The notes under the pieces: generated by a model
Databases searched by the model: none
Seen by the model: only the letters and a program-made list of their open reading frames with translations
What the model was told of the DNA's origin: nothing
Position numbers and translations under genes: made by a program
Assembly (NCBI RefSeq): GCF_019097595.1
Contig: NC_080712.1
Location: 22,988,646 to 23,052,645, forward strand
Direction of reading: 5' to 3'
Length of the DNA stretch: 64,000 nt
Source: Hemibagrus wyckioides
Taxonomy: Eukaryota; Chordata; Actinopteri; Siluriformes; Bagridae
Part shown: one piece after another, positions 62,701-64,000 of the stretch
Layout of the letters: the number at the start of each line of letters is the position of its first letter
Position numbering within the stretch: position 1 is the first letter of the stretch

Positions 62701-63734
62701 CCAGCGTGAAGCCCCGCCCACAGATGGTACAGTGGGTTTGCCAGTCCTGTACCGTCTTAAAGACAGACATAAGTCTTAAAGATAATACAATCATAGTAGT
62801 GATGAACACAAATAGAATGTTTATTTACAGGGCATATATGTAGCTTATGTATGCCTTCAAATATATTTTTATATATTAAAGATGTGTTTAAAGACACTAT
62901 ATGGCTAAAATTATTTGGACCCCTGTCCATCACACCATATGTGGTTGGATGCACACAACTTTCTGTTGCTCTGCTCCCCGGCTCTGGAACTCTTTACCTC
63001 CAGACATCCGTAACCTTGACTCTTTGTCTAGACTCAAGTCTCACCTGTTTAAGCTTGCTTACTCTTCCTAAATCTTACTTGCCCTCTCACACAGTCACAG
63101 TCTTCTGTATTTTTTGTTATTGTTGCTTGTTTTCTGTCGTATTGTTTCTATGTGCTTTGTTTTGTAACTCATTGTTCGGTGTCCCTGGGTGTTGAGAAAG
63201 GCGCCTATAAATAAAATGTATTATTATTATTATTAACTGTATAAGATGTCAGTGTGTGCTGTAGTATCAAGCTTCCCCTTCACTGGAACTAGCAAGCTCC
63301 ATAAAAAACATAGCTGATATAAAAAATTTGAGTGACCTGCACAATGCACACTGTATAAACCTCAAATAAATTCAATTTCTGGGATTGGACAGGAAATTTT
63401 TTCCATCAGTAAACTGTCAGCCCTCCAAACATGCTCGAGAGGCCTTTCAACAACTACAACAAAAAAAATAGCATTGAACATTTCCACATTCTCTAAAAAC
63501 AAACAAATTCTCCATTTTAAGACTTAAAAATATATAATTTAGGAAAGCAGACATCAGAGGCACAGTGTGGTCTTACTGGTAGGGGAGAGGATTGCCAGTT
63601 TGCAGCCATGGCGATATCCAGGATCTACAGCCATGAGGACACGCCCGCGCACGGGGCACACCAAGAGAATCTGCCGGAGATTACGCACAAACATAGCAAC
63701 AGACTCCTTCTCTGCACTGGTGGTCAGTTTGGTC
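25821..63734 (-). CDS. srbd1: SRBD1 gene, 3' half (10 exons, 5' part off the window)
   Basis: This is a multi-exon gene for S1 RNA-binding domain protein 1, the animal homologue of bacterial Tex and a relative of Spt6. The family binds nucleic acid; the cellular role in vertebrates is poorly defined. The ten exons spliced here encode 472 complete codons plus a TAG stop. Domain order is: end of the Tex N-terminal/YqgF linker, YqgF RNase H-like fold (motif VDPGYRHG, and [11 protein letters not shown] further on), the NEAGASIYS segment, [17 protein letters not shown], the HhH region ([26 protein letters not shown]), a short linker, [12 protein letters not shown], and a C-terminal S1 domain. All nine introns are GT-AG and their phases (1,2,2,1,0,2,2,2,1) agree at every junction. 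Human SRBD1 is about 995 aa, so roughly the N-terminal half is missing beyond 64,000. The product and the exon set are near certain. The exact donors of exons f and g are slightly weak. Confidence 0.97.
26246..26632 (-). CDS. Unrecognised ORF inside SRBD1 intron 9
   Basis: The open frame follows GGAGTAG and reads [20 protein letters not shown]. It later gives [20 protein letters not shown] and [20 protein letters not shown], ending at TAG: 128 residues in the same direction as SRBD1. There are cysteine pairs in CFLDCRAC. A strong donor-like GTAAGATG lies within the frame after ...NLAF. This could be an exon of an alternative transcript, a repeat-derived fragment or chance. No family is recognised. 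Confidence 0.3.
   Translation of the reverse strand, partial: AWDRGKPLTKVISAACSAMPGILPFPSGMCRFTSTTWSSDEAHFIASCTNSCHVNLAFGKMSRIRIIRDECFLDCRACGEAVFILKHLPKNVSLEETKLILRQGSEKCDGMKSKNFTCFRQLQLILRS
27387..27571 (-). CDS. srbd1: SRBD1 exon i: helical segment before S1
   Basis: The exon completes an arginine, then reads [20 protein letters not shown] and later [18 protein letters not shown] (residues 315-375). It corresponds to human FLSSIGGT...LQVIIDGLSQPESFDFR. The acceptor is CTTTCTCCAG, a good polypyrimidine tract, and the donor is GTAAGA in phase 1. Confidence 0.97.
28209..28235. repeat. T27 homopolymer
   Basis: Twenty-seven T on the plus strand in SRBD1 intron 8. Confidence 0.95.
29535..29957 (+). 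mobile_element. Internally deleted Tc1-like transposon fragment
   Basis: The fragment begins with the leader of a teleost Tc1 element (ACAAGCTTCAGTTAAT) and the start of a transposase. The N-terminal HTH is recognisable: [19 protein letters not shown], then [15 protein letters not shown]. The region between the HTH and the 'RGQR-ARLV' block is missing. The fragment runs on through a diverged remnant to ...CTAGACAGTTGAG and stops. No catalytic DDE domain remains, so it is non-functional. Confidence 0.88.
30199..30238 (+). promoter_or_regulatory. Palindromic CRE plus YY1-type motif
   Basis: The 14-base palindrome TTATGACGTCATAA contains a full CRE (TGACGTCA). Sixteen bases further, CCAAGATGGCGG fits the YY1 consensus. 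Both motifs are typical of housekeeping promoters near start sites. Here they sit inside SRBD1 intron 8, so an internal promoter, a repeat-borne promoter or coincidence are all possible. Confidence 0.4.
30506..30532. repeat. (TG)n microsatellite
   Basis: A 27-base TG run in SRBD1 intron 8. Confidence 0.92.
31182..31209. repeat. T28 homopolymer
   Basis: Twenty-eight T in SRBD1 intron 8. Confidence 0.95.
31540..32110. promoter_or_regulatory. GC-richer candidate regulatory block in SRBD1 intron 8
   Basis: A block of more than 500 bases of elevated GC stands out in an AT-rich intron. Overlapping short frames occur on both strands, with no splice-bounded exon and no SRBD1 residues missing that it could encode. 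TTTATGAAGAG, CTAATGAAAAGCAG and CCATTTATTTAAG are homeobox-like words. Confidence 0.35.
32650..32705. repeat. Compound (GT)n/(GA)n microsatellite
   Basis: Alternating GT and GA blocks, purine-rich at the right end. Confidence 0.92.
34532..34568. repeat. Compound (CT)n(CA)n microsatellite
   Basis: The run lies about 140 bases downstream (transcript sense) of SRBD1 exon h. On the transcript it reads (TG)n then (AG)n-like. Confidence 0.92.
34709..34843 (-). CDS. srbd1: SRBD1 exon h: variable linker and [12 protein letters not shown]
   Basis: No long single-frame ORF marks this exon. I found it by reading the minus strand for the block that should follow the HhH region. It opens with a low-complexity Gly/Asn/Thr/Lys linker ([10 protein letters not shown], then [10 protein letters not shown]). 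It then reaches the conserved [17 protein letters not shown] (residues 297-313), which matches human [16 protein letters not shown]. The acceptor is CAAATAG and the donor is GTGAGA. Phase 2 on both sides agrees with the neighbours. The linker is clearly shorter than in the human protein. Confidence 0.93.
35640..35820. repeat. MITE-like AT-rich palindromic element
   Basis: An AT-rich block with internal 'acttgagtt/aactcaagt' inverted repeats and an end '...cttacagtgta'. This is the style of a short foldback MITE frequent in fish. It lies in SRBD1 intron 7. Its boundaries are approximate. Confidence 0.45.
36112..36279 (-). CDS. srbd1: SRBD1 exon g: helix-hairpin-helix motifs
   Basis: The exon encodes [20 protein letters not shown], then [20 protein letters not shown] and QQSAGFIRI (residues 214-268). 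KGLGPKSF (246-253) is the hairpin of a DNA/RNA-binding HhH motif, as in Tex. The acceptor is TTTTTTTTCGTAG and the donor is AAAG|GTACCA, phase 2. A perfect 12-bp inverted repeat sits 42 bases upstream of this 3' splice site. Confidence 0.97.
36323..36353 (-). other. Perfect 12-bp hairpin 42 bases upstream of SRBD1 exon g
   Basis: TATAATATTCAA and TTGAATATTATA flank a 7-base loop (TGGACCT). In the SRBD1 pre-mRNA the stem occupies the usual branch-point zone of the exon g acceptor. That placement is direct observation; any effect is inference. Confidence 0.85.
36808..36825. repeat. (GT)n microsatellite
   Basis: Short GT run in SRBD1 intron 6. Confidence 0.85.
37491..37530. repeat. (GT)n microsatellite
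   Basis: A 40-base GT tract about 130 bases past the donor of SRBD1 exon f. The transcript carries (CA)n here, a sequence class known to influence splicing through hnRNP L. Confidence 0.93.
37661..37767 (-). CDS. srbd1: SRBD1 exon f: entry to the HhH region
   Basis: The exon starts in phase 0 after TTTCTAG with [20 protein letters not shown] and continues [15 protein letters not shown] (residues 178-212). This matches the Tex segment that leads into the two helix-hairpin-helix motifs. The donor is GAG|GTACAA, phase 2. Long (GT)n DNA lies in the intron about 130 bases beyond the donor. Confidence 0.96.
38895..38936. promoter_or_regulatory. Cluster of four ATCAAT motifs
   Basis: ATCAAT occurs at 38895, 38906, 38923 and 38931. 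This core is bound by ONECUT/HNF6 factors and overlaps PBX-HOX half sites. The location is SRBD1 intron 5. Function is inferred only from motif density in AT-rich DNA. Confidence 0.3.
43334..43391. repeat. Compound (CT)18(CA)11 microsatellite
   Basis: A clean switch from CT to CA. The CT part is a mirror-type polypyrimidine tract that could form H-DNA. Confidence 0.95.
44787..44835. repeat. (TA)n microsatellite
   Basis: A 49-base TA run in SRBD1 intron 5. Confidence 0.95.
45456..45489. repeat. (GA)n microsatellite
   Basis: A 34-base polypurine run. Confidence 0.93.
47354..47436 (-). CDS. srbd1: SRBD1 exon e: [13 protein letters not shown] block
   Basis: The exon completes a valine and then reads [20 protein letters not shown] followed by IGIGTYQ (residues 150-177), a hallmark of the Tex core. 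The acceptor is TTTTCAG. The donor is CAG|GTCAGT, phase 0. The usual family residue before RR is alanine (SIARR). Here it is glycine, a conservative but uncommon change. Confidence 0.97.
47777..47839. repeat. (AAAT)n microsatellite
   Basis: AAAT units interrupted once by GATAGATA. It begins about 340 bases upstream (transcript sense) of SRBD1 exon e. Confidence 0.93.
48309..48345. repeat. Compound (GT)(GA)(GT) microsatellite
   Basis: GT, then GA, then GT units in SRBD1 intron 4. Confidence 0.88.
49241..49405. repeat. Degenerate CACTGACT/TCAGTCAGT minisatellite, left part
   Basis: Short imperfect units such as 'gactgagcac', 'taagtcagtcactc', 'tcagtcagtcagtta' and 'gtcactgactcaa' repeat loosely. 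The same motif resumes after the SINE-like repeat (49707-49775). Confidence 0.55.
49406..49650 (+). repeat. SINE-like dispersed fish repeat
   Basis: The unit runs from ATTTGTATAGTGCTGTTGAC through 'acattgtctcaaagcagctt', 'gtagcaaggaaaaactccct', 'gaggaagaaacctt' and 'ctcatttgggtgaccccgga'. This phrase order is characteristic of a repeat abundant in otophysan fish genomes. It sits between two stretches of degenerate CACTGACT-type repeat. Confidence 0.82.
50868..50959 (-). CDS. srbd1: SRBD1 exon d: NEAGASIYS motif
   Basis: The exon encodes [20 protein letters not shown] followed by [10 protein letters not shown], window residues 120-149. This corresponds to the Tex block usually written SEAGASVYSAS and the following FPDLDVSLRGA. 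The acceptor is TTTTCAG and the donor is GTAACT, phase 1. It is separated from exon c by the longest intron in the window, 9,937 bases. Confidence 0.97.
51887..51906. repeat. (CA)n microsatellite
   Basis: Short CA run in SRBD1 intron 3. Confidence 0.85.
52392..52541 (+). promoter_or_regulatory. Cluster of AAGGTCA nuclear-receptor half sites
   Basis: TCAAGGTCA or CAAGGTCA occurs at 52392, 52454, 52460, 52528 and 52533, arranged as one single and two overlapping tandem pairs about 70 bases apart. The extended half site TCAAGGTCA is the monomer site of SF-1/LRH-1 and ERR receptors. The flanks ('cagattcca', 'cagctacca', 'ctagatccca') also resemble each other, so this may be a decayed tandem repeat. 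Confidence 0.4.
52780..52808 (-). other. C-rich run, G-quadruplex potential on the SRBD1 transcript strand
   Basis: Plus strand C6-T-C9-T-C-T6-C5. On the minus (transcribed RNA-like) strand this gives several G-runs separated by short loops, enough for an intronic RNA/DNA G-quadruplex. Confidence 0.5.
52935..52968. repeat. (AC)n microsatellite
   Basis: AC run with one break, in SRBD1 intron 3. Confidence 0.92.
56371..56535 (+). repeat. SINE/MITE-type dispersed fish repeat
   Basis: The blocks GGCAGAGGCCTTAGTCTGAG, 'cgacttacatttatctcctt', 'caactgagcagttgagggtt', 'aagggtcttgctcataggcc' and 'ctgatcagcagtccaatac' follow the order of a repeat widespread in teleosts. It has no coding capacity. Confidence 0.75.
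58296..58541 (+). repeat. Two abutting DNA-transposon end fragments
   Basis: ATGGATGTAAAAAAAGTCTA and 'cacatccctattaaaag' match the end of a common fish MITE. From about 58380 a different element follows and ends GACTTTTGCACACCACTGTA, a Tc1-group-like terminus. Both are partial. Confidence 0.6.
59671..59796. repeat. (TA)n with nested TTCACTATA inverted repeats
   Basis: TTCACTATA opens a TA run of about 70 bases. The reverse complement TATAGTGAA closes it at 59746-59754 and recurs at 59777-59785 after a second TA run. Confidence 0.9.
60897..61004 (-). CDS. srbd1: SRBD1 exon c: [11 protein letters not shown] motif
   Basis: The exon encodes [20 protein letters not shown] and the following helix, window residues 84-118. 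IGNGTA-RETE is one of the most conserved blocks in the Tex/SRBD1 family, in the second half of the YqgF-like domain. The acceptor is AAATCCAG and the donor is the consensus GTAAGT. Phase 2 on both sides makes the codon at the next junction TG+T, cysteine. Confidence 0.97.
61334..61686 (+). mobile_element. MITE with terminal inverted repeats
   Basis: The left end CACTATATGGCTAAAAGTTT with GACCATCACACA is mirrored at the right end by TGTGATGGTCATGTG ... TTGGCCATATGGTG. The interior has the family phrases 'gtggctgtggggatttgagc' and 'catgtcttcatgga'. This is a very common teleost non-autonomous DNA element. The copy is diverged with small deletions and lies in SRBD1 intron 2. Confidence 0.85.
62238..62328 (-). 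CDS. srbd1: SRBD1 exon b: YqgF-like domain, middle
   Basis: The exon begins after a CTTCTCAG acceptor with GT, completing the serine of [16 protein letters not shown]. It encodes the second strand of the RNase H-like fold and the following helix ([14 protein letters not shown]), window residues 53-82. It ends in phase 2 at CATAG|GTACTG. The donor is acceptable but not optimal. Its junctions with exons a and c keep frame. The intron from exon a is 1,248 bases. Confidence 0.95.
62894..62952 (+). mobile_element. One end of a MITE, cut off by a LINE
   Basis: CACTATATGGCTAAAATTAT with CCTGTCCATCACACCATATG is the left end of the element family at 61334-61686. The sequence switches within a few bases to the LINE fragment at 62954. 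Either the LINE inserted here or both were joined by deletion. Confidence 0.75.
62954..63234 (+). mobile_element. 5'-truncated L2-like LINE 3' end
   Basis: The last 33 codons of a LINE ORF2 remain open: [33 protein letters not shown], stop at 63069-63071. The [11 protein letters not shown] motif is the hallmark C-terminus of L2/CR1-type elements. A short 3' UTR follows, ending GGCGCCTATAAATAAAATGT and a (ATT)n tail. It is inserted antisense to SRBD1 in intron 1 of the visible gene. Confidence 0.88.
63577..63734 (-). CDS. srbd1: SRBD1 exon a: start of YqgF-like domain
   Basis: This is the most 5' exon visible. It starts after a TGTGCCAG acceptor with one base that completes a codon, then reads [15 protein letters not shown]. 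It continues to the RNase H-like first strand [17 protein letters not shown] (window residues 31-47), the signature of the Tex YqgF-like domain. The aspartate (residue 37) and the glycines are conserved. It ends ...LSPTA|GTAAGA in phase 1. Upstream coding exons must exist off the window, because human SRBD1 continues N-terminally with no start codon near this point. Confidence 0.96.
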
Positions 63735-64000
63735 CTGGCACAGAGAGGGGGAGAGAAAATGGAACTGAGAGAGAAAAGACGAAATTCCATATATCGGAAA
63801 CCGCCGTCCTGAAAGGCATTAAATGTGTTTATACTGAAATATTTTGGCTCTGTTTGGCGAGTCTGGTGCTAACTTGTTGGTTGGTGCTGTAATTACATTG
63901 TCCCTGTGTGAAGTTAGCTGCTGTTCTGACAGCACTGCATGCACAATTACAATGGAGTTTAACAGAAGAAAGATCTTCAACAATCTTTCACTGTCATCCT

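Overview
This window is nuclear DNA from a bony fish. It is AT-rich, dense in microsatellites, and carries copies of dispersed repeats typical of teleosts: Tc1-like elements, palindrome-ended MITEs, SINE-like repeats and 5'-truncated LINEs. The repeat with a 'gcaaggaaaaactccctgag' core near 49.5 kb points to an otophysan such as a catfish or characin relative, but this is inference. There are no bacterial features: no operons, no ribosome binding sites and no long ORFs. Almost every long open frame here is a chance frame.

One protein-coding gene is firmly supported. The 3' half of SRBD1 (S1 RNA-binding domain 1, the animal relative of bacterial Tex) lies on the minus strand from about 63.7 kb down to its stop codon at 25,821. 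I assembled ten exons by hand: 63577-63734, 62238-62328, 60897-61004, 50868-50959, 47354-47436, 37661-37767, 36112-36279, 34709-34843, 27387-27571 and 25821-26113. All introns are GT-AG, every junction phase agrees, and the exons sum to 472 complete codons plus a stop. They cover the YqgF/RNase H-like fold, the Tex helical core, the helix-hairpin-helix (HhH) region and the C-terminal S1 domain in family order. The N-terminal half lies beyond the right edge.

The introns hold ordinary fish repeats and several blocks of possible regulatory sequence: a CRE+YY1 pair, an ATCAAT cluster, an AAGGTCA cluster and a GC-richer block near 31.6-32.1 kb. There is also a perfect hairpin immediately upstream of one 3' splice site.

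The left 25.8 kb lies 3' of SRBD1. In human this side faces SIX2/SIX3, a region known for long-range enhancers. Here I see no known gene. It contains candidate conserved non-coding blocks (14.6-14.9, 19.3-19.7, 20.8-21.1 and 22.5-22.7 kb), a decayed LINE 3' end (17.0-17.9 kb, minus strand), MITE/SINE copies and microsatellites.

The most interesting unexplained signal is a set of unrecognised coding-like exons on the minus strand at 23.5-24.5 kb, just past the end of SRBD1. Two neighbouring exons share a phase-matched, consensus-spliced junction. Two other protein-like ORFs that I do not recognise lie at 15709-16041 and 26246-26632, also on the minus strand.
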